Below, piece after piece: positions 57,333 to 64,000 of a DNA stretch of 64,000 bases; the stretch's first letter is position 1, and every line of letters begins with the position of its first letter. The position numbers and the translations under genes were made by a program. The stretch comes from CBDIHH01 sp965279095 (GTDB taxonomy: Bacteria; Pseudomonadota; Alphaproteobacteria; Caulobacterales; Caulobacteraceae), in the NCBI GenBank assembly GCA_965279095.1, contig CBDIHH010000005.1, positions 248,001-312,000 on the forward strand, in the 5' to 3' direction. The notes beneath the pieces are model-generated. The model did no database searches. It had not been told where the DNA came from and worked only from the letters and a program-made list of their open reading frames with translations.

Positions 57333-59591
57333 ATGACGGGCGCCGCGGCTTCGGCTGCGGCGCCCGACGTGTTTGTGCCGCCCGTCGACGCCCCCGAGGA
57401 GGCCCCCGCCAAGGCCCGGCCCAAGGTGCTGCGCCAGTATGAGCTGATCGACCGGGTCAAGAGCTACGACCCCACCGCCGACGAGGCCCTCCTCAACCGC
57501 GCCTATGTCTATGGCATGCGCATGCACGGCAGCCAGACGCGGGCGTCGGGCGACCCCTATTTCGCCCACCCCATCGAGGTGGCCGGCATCCTCACCGAAT
57601 ACCGGCTCGACACCGCCACCATCGTCACCGCCCTGCTGCACGACGTCATCGAGGACACCCCCGTATCGCGCGAGGACATCGCGGGCCTGTTCGGCGACGA
57701 GATCGCCGAGCTGGTCGAGGGCGTCACTAAGCTCTCCCGCCTCGAGCTCTCGGCCGAGCACCTGCGCCAGGCCGAGAACTTGCGCAAGTTCATCCTCGCC
57801 ATCTCCAAGGACGTCCGCGTCCTGATGGTCAAGCTGGCCGACCGGCTGCACAACATGCGCACCCTGGGGTTCATCCCCAAACAGGCCAAGCGCGAGCGCA
57901 TCGCCCGCGAGACCCTCGACATCTACGCGCCCCTGGCCCGCTCGATCGGCTGCCACCGCATCTGCACCGAGCTTGAGGAACTGGCCTTCGAGCACCTCAA
58001 CCCCATGGCCCGCGCCGCCCTGACCCGGCGGCTGGAGACCCTGCGCCAGGCCCAGGGACCGGCGGTGGCTATGGTCTCCAGCGAAATCTCCCAGCGGCTG
58101 GAGGCCACCGGCATCCCCGCCCGGGTGTTCGGCCGGGAAAAACATCCCTATTCGATCTGGCGAAAGCTGCAGCGCAAGTCGATCGGCTTCTCGCAGCTGT
58201 CCGACATCTACGCCTTCCGCGTCATCGTCGACACCGAGGACGACATCTACCGGGCGCTGGGGGTGATCCATGGCGCCTGGCCGGCGGTGCCCGACCGCTT
58301 CAAGGACTATGTCTCCACCCCCAAGCGCAACAACTACCGCTCGGTGCACACCACGGTGATCGGGCCCACGGGCATGCGCATCGAGATGCAGATCCGCACC
58401 GAGACAATGGACCGGGTGGCCCAGGACGGGGTCGCCGCCCACTGGCGCTACAAGGGCCGCACCTATGGCTTCGACCCCGACGCCGCCGAGGCCGCCGGCG
58501 GCCGCGACCCCCTCAACAACCTGCGCCAGCTGGTGCAGATGCTGGAGCACGGCGGCGACGTCGAGGACCTGGTCGAGCACGCCAAGCTGGAGATGTTCGT
58601 CGACCAGGTGTTCGTCTTCACCCCCAAGGGCCGGCTGATCAGCCTGCCGCGCGGGGCCCTGCCGCTCGACTTCGCCTATGCCCTGCACACCAACATCGGC
58701 GACGCCACCGTGGGGGTGAAGATCAACGGCGAGCTGCGCCCCCTGCGCACCGAGCTGCAGAACGGCGACGTGGTCGAGATCGTCCGCGGCCCCAAACCCG
58801 AGACCCCGCCGGACTGGCGCTCGCTGACCGTCACCGGCCGCGCCAAGTCGGCCATTCGCCGCCAGATCCGCCTGACCGAGAAGGAAGAGTTTCTCCGCCT
58901 CGGGCGCGCCTCTCTGGCCCAGGCCTTCGAGCGTATCGGCAAGTCCCCCGAGGGCGTCTCCCTGCGGCCCGCCCGCGACCGCTTCGCCGCCCCCGCCGAC
59001 GAGGACCTCTACGAGGCCCTGGGCCGGGGCCGCATCACCGCCCGCCAGGTGCTGGAGGTGATGTTCCCCGGCATGAAGGAGAGCGAGCGCGACGCCGCGG
59101 CCGAGCGCACCCGCATCTCCGGCGGCAAGGCGGCGCGCCTTTATGTGCGCGGCGGCGGCATCACCCAGGGGGTGGCCCTGCGCTTCTGTGAGGCCTGCAA
59201 CCCGGTGCCCGGCGACCGCATCGTCGGCATCGTCGAGCCCGAGCAGGGGCTCACCGTGCACGCCATCGACTGCCTGCGCCTGGCCGAGCTGGAGGACCAC
59301 GAGGAACTGTGGCGCGACCTGCACTGGACCGCTGAGGCCGAGGCCAACACGCTCTCCCACGCCCGCCTCGGCGCCACCATCAAGGACGCCCCCGGGGTGC
59401 TGGGCCAGGCCACCACCATCATCGGCGAGGCCGGCGGCAATATCATCAACCTCAACATGCACCACCGGCACTCGAACTTCTTCGACGTCGACTTCGACAT
59501 CGAGGTCAAGGACGCCAAGCACCTCACCCACATCGCCGCCGCGTTGCGGGCGTGTCCGTCCGTCGAGACGGTGGACCGGGTGCGGGGGTGA
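57333..59591 (+). CDS. spoT: bifunctional (p)ppGpp synthetase/hydrolase (Rsh, SpoT)
   Basis: 752 residues from ATG 57333; an in-frame TTG at 57324 is possible and no strong ribosome site decides. Hydrolase HD domain: ALLHDVIEDTPVSREDIAGL and KLADRLHNMRTLG. Synthetase: FGREKHPYSIWRKLQRKSIG with the R-x-K motif of bifunctional enzymes, FRVIVDTEDDIYRALGVIHG, PKRNNYRSVHTTVIGP. Then TGS (FVFTPKGRLISLPRGALPLD) and a C-terminal ACT domain (IIGEAGGNIINLNMHHRHSN). In Caulobacter the single Rsh enzyme makes and removes ppGpp in carbon and nitrogen starvation. Follows rpoZ in one transcription unit. Confidence 0.95.
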   Translation: MTGAAASAAAPDVFVPPVDAPEEAPAKARPKVLRQYELIDRVKSYDPTADEALLNRAYVYGMRMHGSQTRASGDPYFAHPIEVAGILTEYRLDTATIVTALLHDVIEDTPVSREDIAGLFGDEIAELVEGVTKLSRLELSAEHLRQAENLRKFILAISKDVRVLMVKLADRLHNMRTLGFIPKQAKRERIARETLDIYAPLARSIGCHRICTELEELAFEHLNPMARAALTRRLETLRQAQGPAVAMVSSEISQRLEATGIPARVFGREKHPYSIWRKLQRKSIGFSQLSDIYAFRVIVDTEDDIYRALGVIHGAWPAVPDRFKDYVSTPKRNNYRSVHTTVIGPTGMRIEMQIRTETMDRVAQDGVAAHWRYKGRTYGFDPDAAEAAGGRDPLNNLRQLVQMLEHGGDVEDLVEHAKLEMFVDQVFVFTPKGRLISLPRGALPLDFAYALHTNIGDATVGVKINGELRPLRTELQNGDVVEIVRGPKPETPPDWRSLTVTGRAKSAIRRQIRLTEKEEFLRLGRASLAQAFERIGKSPEGVSLRPARDRFAAPADEDLYEALGRGRITARQVLEVMFPGMKESERDAAAERTRISGGKAARLYVRGGGITQGVALRFCEACNPVPGDRIVGIVEPEQGLTVHAIDCLRLAELEDHEELWRDLHWTAEAEANTLSHARLGATIKDAPGVLGQATTIIGEAGGNIINLNMHHRHSNFFDVDFDIEVKDAKHLTHIAAALRACPSVETVDRVRG

Positions 59592-59635
59592 TTGGGATTC
59601 CGCAACGCGGGCTAGTCAGCTGAGGGGTCTTGATC

Positions 59636-59962
59636 GTGATCCTCTGGATCGTCTTGGCTGCTGCCCTCGCCCTAGTTGCGGTTTTGGGATTTTGGGTGGG
59701 CGAGGAGCGGAGTAAAATCCTCCGGAGCATTGGCCTGGGAACACTGGTCGCGTTCCCTCTGTTCGCCTTAGCGCTCATCTCGCTTTCGTTCTTCGATGCG
59801 TCTGTGCTCCGACGCGATGACCCAGTTCCACCGACTGACTTGGTGGTCCTATTGCCGATTGCAGTCATGGCGCTGTTGGCAATGATGGCGATTGGAGGGG
59901 CTTTGCGATTGCGCGGGCCATTCGTCGCGGGGAGCAATCAAAACAATAGCCTGTTTGGTTGA
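59636..59962 (+). CDS. small membrane protein of unknown function
   Basis: 108 residues from GTG 59636, eight bases after GAGGGG; TTG 59630 is closer and less likely. Three hydrophobic segments: ILWIVLAAALALVAVLGFWV, IGLGTLVAFPLFALALISLS and LVVLLPIAVMALLAMMAIGG, with short charged linkers (GEERSKILR; RRDDPVPPTD). Codon use is less GC-biased than neighbours. No family recognised. It sits between spoT and pyrE, which I recall as adjacent in relatives, so it may be an insertion. Confidence 0.6.
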   Translation: MILWIVLAAALALVAVLGFWVGEERSKILRSIGLGTLVAFPLFALALISLSFFDASVLRRDDPVPPTDLVVLLPIAVMALLAMMAIGGALRLRGPFVAGSNQNNSLFG

Positions 59963-60066
59963 GCGCTCTGGCTTCGGAGGTTAGCGCGGGTTTTCGTTGG
60001 ACATATTGGCCCAAGCCCAGCCCGATCGTCCCGGCCGTGGGCTGTGAGCGACGCCCGCCCAACTGC

Positions 60067-60191
60067 CGTCATCCTGGAGAGCCGCGAAGCGGACTCATCC
60101 AGGACCCAGCAGCTCCACGATCAACGCGCCGCACGGCAAGGTCTTCGCTGCTGGGTCCTGGGGTCGCGCAAGAGCGCGCCCCAGGATGACG
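60067..60191. repeat. inverted repeat with internal hairpins, gap 59963-60353
   Basis: Left side 60067-60112 (CGTCATCCTGG to CCAGGACCCAGCAG) pairs with right side 60148-60191 (CTGCTGGGTCCTGG to CCAGGATGACG). Each side holds a small hairpin of its own (GCCGCGAAGCGG; GCGCAAGAGCGC), so the folded form has a cloverleaf-like outline. Ends resemble the 34811 element. The rest of the 391-base gap has GAGCGAGTTCTTTTGGACAG at 60203-60222, similar to repeat edges at 56648, and no gene. Confidence 0.7.
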
Positions 60192-60353
60192 ACCTTTTTA
60201 GAGCGAGTTCTTTTGGACAGCATCGCTCGACCCTTTCGTTGCGGCAAAACCCTCGCGCCGCCAGAGGATGAGGGCTTCGACGCGACTCGCGCGCCATCCC
60301 GGCCCGGCCAAACCCCGTGACGAAGCCGCCCGCCCGCGCTAAACCCGCGTCCC

Positions 60354-60944
60354 ATGAACACCGCTGACGTCCTCGACGAATTCCGCGCCGCCGGCGCCCT
60401 GCGCGAAGGACACTTCGTGCTGTCCTCCGGCCTGCACAGCCCGGTCTTCCTGCAGAAGAACCTGGTCTTCCAGCACGCCGACCGCACCGAGCGCCTGTGC
60501 AAGGCCCTGGCCGCCAAGATCACCGGGACGGTCGGCGATGTCGACGTCTGCATCTCCCCGGCGGTCGGCGGCATCATCCCCGGCTACGAGACGGCCCGCC
60601 ATCTGGGCGTGCCCTCGCTCTACGTCGAGCGGGAGGGGGGCCAGTTCAAGCTGCGCCGCGGCTTCACCATCGCCCCGGGCGCCCGGGTCGCCATGGTCGA
60701 GGACATCGTCACCACCGGCCTGTCGTCGCGCGAATGCATCGCCGCCATCCGCGAGGCGGGCGGGGAGGTGGTCTGCGCCGCCTGTATCGTCGACCGCTCG
60801 GGCGGCCGCGCCGACGTCGGCGCGCCCCTGGTCGCCCTGGCCACCCTGGACGTGCCCGCCTATCCCGCCGACCAGCTGCCGCCGGACCTGGCGGCCCTGC
60901 CCATCGAGGATCCCGGCAGCCGGCGACTGTCGGGAGGCCATTGA
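60354..60944 (+). CDS. pyrE: orotate phosphoribosyltransferase PyrE
   Basis: 196 residues. Joins orotate to PRPP to give OMP in pyrimidine synthesis. GHFVLSSGLHSPVFLQKNLV is the orotate-binding opening, VCISPAVGGIIPGYETARHL and LYVEREGGQFKLRRGF follow, and the PRPP loop is VAMVEDIVTTGLSSRE. Length fits the family. It begins a run of genes with 1- to 4-base spacing or overlap: pyrE, pdxJ, acpS, and further on lepB, rnc, era. Confidence 0.96.
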   Translation: MNTADVLDEFRAAGALREGHFVLSSGLHSPVFLQKNLVFQHADRTERLCKALAAKITGTVGDVDVCISPAVGGIIPGYETARHLGVPSLYVEREGGQFKLRRGFTIAPGARVAMVEDIVTTGLSSRECIAAIREAGGEVVCAACIVDRSGGRADVGAPLVALATLDVPAYPADQLPPDLAALPIEDPGSRRLSGGH

Positions 60945-60945
60945 G

Positions 60946-61713
60946 GTGAACCGCCTGCGCCTGGGCGTGAACATCGACCACGTCGCCACCATCCGCAACG
61001 CCCGCGGCGAAAGCTACCCCGAGCCCCTGCGGGCGGCGGAGCTGGCCCTCAGTGTCGGCGCCGACGGCGTCACCGCCCACCTGCGCGAGGATCGCCGCCA
61101 CATCTCCGACGCGGACATCGACCAGTTGGCCGACCTGTGCCGCCGCCGCGGCAAGCCGCTGAACTTCGAGATGGCGGCGACCCCGGAGATGCAGGCCATC
61201 GCCGTCAAGCACCGCCCCCGCGCCGTCTGCCTGGTGCCCGAGCGGCGCGAGGAGCTCACCACCGAGGGCGGGCTGGACGTGGTCGGCGCCCGGGACGCCA
61301 TCGCCGCCACGGTGCGGACCCTGGTCGCCGCCAAGGCCCGTGTCTCCCTGTTCATCGAGGCCGACCCCGCCCAGATAGCCGCCGCCGCCGAGGTCGGCGC
61401 CCAGGTGGTGGAGCTGCACACCGGCGCCTATTGCGAGGCGGTGCGCGCGGGCCACGAGGAGGAAGCCGCCCGCCTGATGGCGCGTCTGCGGGCCGGGGCC
61501 GCCCTGGCCGCCGACACGGGCCTGGAGGTCCACGCCGGCCACGGCATCGACTACGCCACCGTCAGCGCCATCGCGGCCATCCCCCAGATCGCCGAGCTCA
61601 ATATCGGCCACTTCCTCATCGGCGAGGCCATCTTCACCGGCCTGGGCGCCGCCATCGGCCGCATGCGCGCCCTGATGGACGAGGCGCGCGCCGAGGCGGG
61701 CGGAAACGCATGA
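60946..61713 (+). CDS. pdxJ: pyridoxine 5'-phosphate synthase PdxJ
   Basis: 255 residues from a GTG one base after the pyrE stop, preceded by GGGAGG. Last ring-forming step of vitamin B6 synthesis. TIM-barrel motifs: LGVNIDHVATIRNARGESYP, DGVTAHLREDRRHISDADI, LNFEMAATPEMQAIA, VCLVPERREELTTEGGLDV, VELHTGAYCEAV, VHAGHGIDYATV and ELNIGHFLIGEAIFTGL. All are the standard ones. Its stop overlaps acpS by four bases. The pdxJ-acpS pair is widely conserved. Confidence 0.96.
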   Translation: MNRLRLGVNIDHVATIRNARGESYPEPLRAAELALSVGADGVTAHLREDRRHISDADIDQLADLCRRRGKPLNFEMAATPEMQAIAVKHRPRAVCLVPERREELTTEGGLDVVGARDAIAATVRTLVAAKARVSLFIEADPAQIAAAAEVGAQVVELHTGAYCEAVRAGHEEEAARLMARLRAGAALAADTGLEVHAGHGIDYATVSAIAAIPQIAELNIGHFLIGEAIFTGLGAAIGRMRALMDEARAEAGGNA

Positions 61714-62156
61714 TCGTCGGCATCGGCTCGGACCTGTCGGACATCCGCCGCATCGCCAACTCCCTCGACCGCTTCGGCGACCGCTTCGTCCAGCGGGTGT
61801 TCACCGAGACGGAGCGGACCCGATCCGATCGCAAGCCCGACCGCGCCTCCAGCTACGCCAAGCGCTTCGCCGCCAAGGAGGCCTGCGCCAAGGCGCTTGG
61901 CACCGGCATCCGCCGGGGGGTGTTCTGGCGCGACATGGGGGTGGTCAACGCCCGCTCCGGCCAGCCCACCATGGCCCTGACCGGCGGCGCGGCGATGCGC
62001 CTGGCGGCCCTCATTCCGCCGGGTTTCTACCCCTTCATCCACGTCAGCCTCACCGACGACCATCCTTATGCCCAGGCCTTCGTCATCATCGAGGCGCGCC
62101 CAGAGGCCCCGGAGGCCGGGGCGCGTCGGCTTGCCGAAGGCCCGGTGAACGTCTAG
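61710..62156 (+). CDS. acpS: holo-(acyl-carrier-protein) synthase AcpS
   Basis: 148 residues. Transfers 4'-phosphopantetheine from CoA to acyl carrier protein. MIVGIGSDLSDIRRIANSLD has the metal-binding Asp, RVFTETERTRS and YAKRFAAKEACAKALGTGIR hold the catalytic Glu/Lys region, then VSLTDDHPYAQAFVII. The family usually reads HVSLSH or SISH; SLTDD is an alphaproteobacterial form. The C-terminal tail (about 15 residues after FVIIEAR) is extra. Overlaps the pdxJ stop; 49 bases before lepB. Confidence 0.94.
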   Translation: MIVGIGSDLSDIRRIANSLDRFGDRFVQRVFTETERTRSDRKPDRASSYAKRFAAKEACAKALGTGIRRGVFWRDMGVVNARSGQPTMALTGGAAMRLAALIPPGFYPFIHVSLTDDHPYAQAFVIIEARPEAPEAGARRLAEGPVNV

Positions 62157-62205
62157 CTAAGCCCCGAAGCCCGCGCCGCCCGGCGTCTCAGAGACCACCC
62201 CTCCC

Positions 62206-62982
62206 ATGTCCACCGCCACAGAGCCGACCTCCGAGCGCGCGCACGCCGTCAACGAGGTGGTCGAGATCGCCAAGACGATCGCCTATGCGCTGCTGATCGC
62301 CCTGGTCCTGCGGGTGTTGCTGTTCCAGCCCTTCACCATCCCGTCGGCGTCCATGGAGCCGACCCTGCTGCAGGGCGACTACATCATCGTCTCCAAATAC
62401 AGCTACGGCTACAGCCGCCACTCCATGCCGTTCAGCCCGCCGATCTTCAGCGGGCGCCTGTTCGAGCGCACCCCCGACCGGGGCGACGTGGTGGTGTTCA
62501 AGCTGCCCCGCGACGGCCACACCGACTACATCAAGCGACTGATCGGCCTGCCGGGCGATCATATCCAGGTCAAGAACGGGGTGCTTTTCATCAACGACAA
62601 GGCGCTCAAGCGCCAGGAACTGGCGCCGGGGATGGTCACCGAGAGCTTCGGCTTCACCCATCCGGTCGAGCGCTTCCTGGAGACCAATCCCGAGGGCCGC
62701 CAATACGTCACCTACGACCTCGAGCCCGACGGCCCGGTGGACAACACCGGCGTCTTCGTCGTCCCCCAGGGCCACTATTTCATGATGGGCGACAACCGCG
62801 ACAACTCCCTCGACAGCCGCGTCTCGCCGGAGGCCGGCGGCGTCGGCTTCGTCCCGGCCGAGAACCTGGTGGGCAAGGCGCAGATCATCCTGCTGTCCTG
62901 GGACCGCGAGGCCTCGCTGTTCAAGCCCTGGACCTGGTTCACCGGCGCCCGGCCGAGCCGGTTCTTCAACCTGCTGAGATGA
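62206..62982 (+). CDS. lepB: signal peptidase I LepB
   Basis: 258 residues, inner-membrane serine-lysine protease that cuts signal peptides after export. One N-terminal membrane segment (IAYALLIALVLRVLLFQPF), catalytic Ser in FTIPSASMEPTLLQGDYIIV, catalytic Lys in DYIKRLIGLPGD, and the box MGDNRDNSLDSR. An insert GYSRHSMPFSPPIFSGRLFE is usual in alphaproteobacteria. Its stop overlaps rnc by four bases (ATGA), and the lepB-rnc-era order is widely kept. Confidence 0.96.
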   Translation: MSTATEPTSERAHAVNEVVEIAKTIAYALLIALVLRVLLFQPFTIPSASMEPTLLQGDYIIVSKYSYGYSRHSMPFSPPIFSGRLFERTPDRGDVVVFKLPRDGHTDYIKRLIGLPGDHIQVKNGVLFINDKALKRQELAPGMVTESFGFTHPVERFLETNPEGRQYVTYDLEPDGPVDNTGVFVVPQGHYFMMGDNRDNSLDSRVSPEAGGVGFVPAENLVGKAQIILLSWDREASLFKPWTWFTGARPSRFFNLLR

Positions 62983-63668
62983 ACCGCCGCGCCGCCGCGG
63001 TCGCCGACCTCGAACGCCGTATCGGCCACGTCTTCTCCGATCGCGCCCTGCTCGAGCGCGCCCTGACCCACGCCTCCTCGGTGCAGGGCCGGCGAGGGGT
63101 CCTCGACAACGAGCGGCTGGAGTTCCTCGGCGATCGGGTGCTGGGCCTGGTCATCGCCGAGGCCCTGACCTTCGCCGACGACGTCGCCTCCGAGGGCGAC
63201 CTGTCCAAGCGGCTGCACGCCCTGGTGGACCGCGCCACCTGCGCCGAGGTCGCCCTGGCCATCGACCTGGGTCCGGCCATCCGCCTGCCCAGCGGCGAGC
63301 CCCAGGCGAGGCGCAACGAGACCATCCTCGCCGACGCCTGCGAGGCGCTGATCGCGGCCCTCTACCTGGAACTCGGCTACGCGGGGGCCCGCGCGGTGGT
63401 GCTGGACCTTTGGCGCGACGCCTTGGCCCGCCCCGTGGACCAGACCACGGCCAACCCCAAGTCGGAACTGCAGGAATGGGCCGCCGCCCTCAAGCGCCCG
63501 CCGCCGCGTTATAGGATACACTCGCGCGAGGGTCCCGATCACGCCCCGACCTTCGTGGTCGAGGTGACGGTCGAGGGCTTCGACGCCGTGTCCGCCCCGG
63601 GCAAGTCCCGCCAGGAGGCCGAGAAGGCCGCCGCCCAAGCCCTGCTTTTGAAAGAACGATCTTTATGA
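62979..63668 (+). CDS. rnc: ribonuclease III Rnc
   Basis: 229 residues. Cleaves double-stranded RNA in rRNA and mRNA processing. The catalytic signature is NERLEFLGDRVLGLVIAEAL, followed by GDLSKRLHALVDRATCAEVA and the second acidic cluster NETILADACEALIAALYLEL. The C-terminal double-stranded RNA-binding domain starts at NPKSELQEWAAALKRPPPRY and ends GKSRQEAEKAAAQALL. Overlaps both lepB and era by four bases. Confidence 0.96.
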   Translation: MNRRAAAVADLERRIGHVFSDRALLERALTHASSVQGRRGVLDNERLEFLGDRVLGLVIAEALTFADDVASEGDLSKRLHALVDRATCAEVALAIDLGPAIRLPSGEPQARRNETILADACEALIAALYLELGYAGARAVVLDLWRDALARPVDQTTANPKSELQEWAAALKRPPPRYRIHSREGPDHAPTFVVEVTVEGFDAVSAPGKSRQEAEKAAAQALLLKERSL

Positions 63669-64000
63669 GCGATGCCCCCCCGGCCGACCCCGCCGCCACC
63701 CGCGCCGGCTTCGCCGCGGTGATCGGCGCGCCCAACGCCGGCAAGTCGACCCTGGTCAACCGCCTTGTGGGGGCCAAGGTCTCCATCGTCACCCAGAAGG
63801 TGCAGACCACGCGTTTTCCGGTGCGCGGGGTGGTGATGGCCGGCCAGAGCCAGATCGTCCTCGTCGACACCCCCGGCATCTTCAAGCCGCGCCGCCGCCT
63901 GGACCGGGCCATGGTCCGCTCCGCCTGGGCGGGCGCCGAGGACGCCGACGCCCTGGTGCATCTGGTCGACGTCGCCGCCGAGATCCTGGTGGTCGAGGGC
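63665..64000 (+). CDS. era: GTPase Era, partial (C-terminus off window)
   Basis: 112 codons visible before the window edge. P-loop AVIGAPNAGKSTLVNRLVGA, switch region KVQTTRFPVRGVV, and DTPGIFKPRRRLDRAMVRSA are typical of Era, which helps 16S rRNA maturation and 30S assembly. The KH domain lies outside the window. Starts at ATG 63665 overlapping the rnc stop, so RNase III and Era are translated together. Confidence 0.95.
   Translation, partial: MSDAPPADPAATRAGFAAVIGAPNAGKSTLVNRLVGAKVSIVTQKVQTTRFPVRGVVMAGQSQIVLVDTPGIFKPRRRLDRAMVRSAWAGAEDADALVHLVDVAAEILVVEG

Noticed and set aside
57291..59531. 746-codon open frame opposite spoT
   Set aside because: Antisense shadow of a well-supported spoT gene; composition is Asp/Gly/Val/His-rich with no family features.

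Overview
The window is a stretch of high-GC chromosome from an alphaproteobacterium, most likely a member of the Caulobacteraceae (Caulobacter/Phenylobacterium group). The reasons are dense GC-rich coding with many 4-base ATGA/GTGA start-stop overlaps, a DUF2336 protein at the left edge, two TonB-dependent receptors, and the housekeeping order dapA-smpB ... folK-rpoZ-spoT-pyrE-pdxJ-acpS-lepB-rnc-era, which I recall from Caulobacter. The genus is an inference; no rRNA or tRNA gene was found.

Left part (1-8630): a partial DUF2336 gene, a secreted or barrel-like hypothetical, a two-gene RND efflux system, a class I cytochrome c, hspQ, and a Ppx/GppA phosphatase overlapping rlmE. From 8675 to 16071 a TetR-type regulator sits between two divergent units. 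On the minus strand are an alpha/beta hydrolase, a TonB-dependent receptor and an MFS transporter. On the plus strand, after the regulator, are an acyl-CoA synthetase and two MaoC-like hotdog proteins. Together they look like an uptake-and-CoA-activation pathway for an unknown carboxylic acid or ester. Then comes a purine operon, guaB - RNA m5C methyltransferase - guaA, with overlapping genes.

Middle (20500-41463): a PNPOx-like flavoprotein and a BciA-like 8-vinyl reductase lie downstream of a LysR regulator, which is divergent from dabB-dabA (inorganic carbon uptake) with a perfect inverted repeat between them. Next are a SOUL protein, an EVE protein, a cyclic-nucleotide-binding/thioredoxin-reductase-like fusion lacking the CxxC, panB, a YfgM-like protein with bamB and der, two RNA-methyltransferase-type genes, a threonine/serine dehydratase, a soluble lytic transglycosylase, dapA and smpB.

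Right part: 41612-55302 is accessory in character. It holds a subtilisin autotransporter, a DUF1801 protein, a second TonB-dependent receptor with an AT-rich upstream region, a type-B carboxylesterase, an unknown protein, a stand-alone molybdopterin oxidoreductase, a coiled-coil unknown, a metallo-beta-lactamase-fold hydrolase and an LLM-type flavin monooxygenase. From 55434 to the end the housekeeping block resumes (family 5 uracil-DNA glycosylase, folK, rpoZ, spoT, pyrE, pdxJ, acpS, lepB, rnc, partial era). Intergenic gaps carry several families of long inverted repeats, two of them nested, with a shorter palindromic element inserted at the same point of opposite arms.
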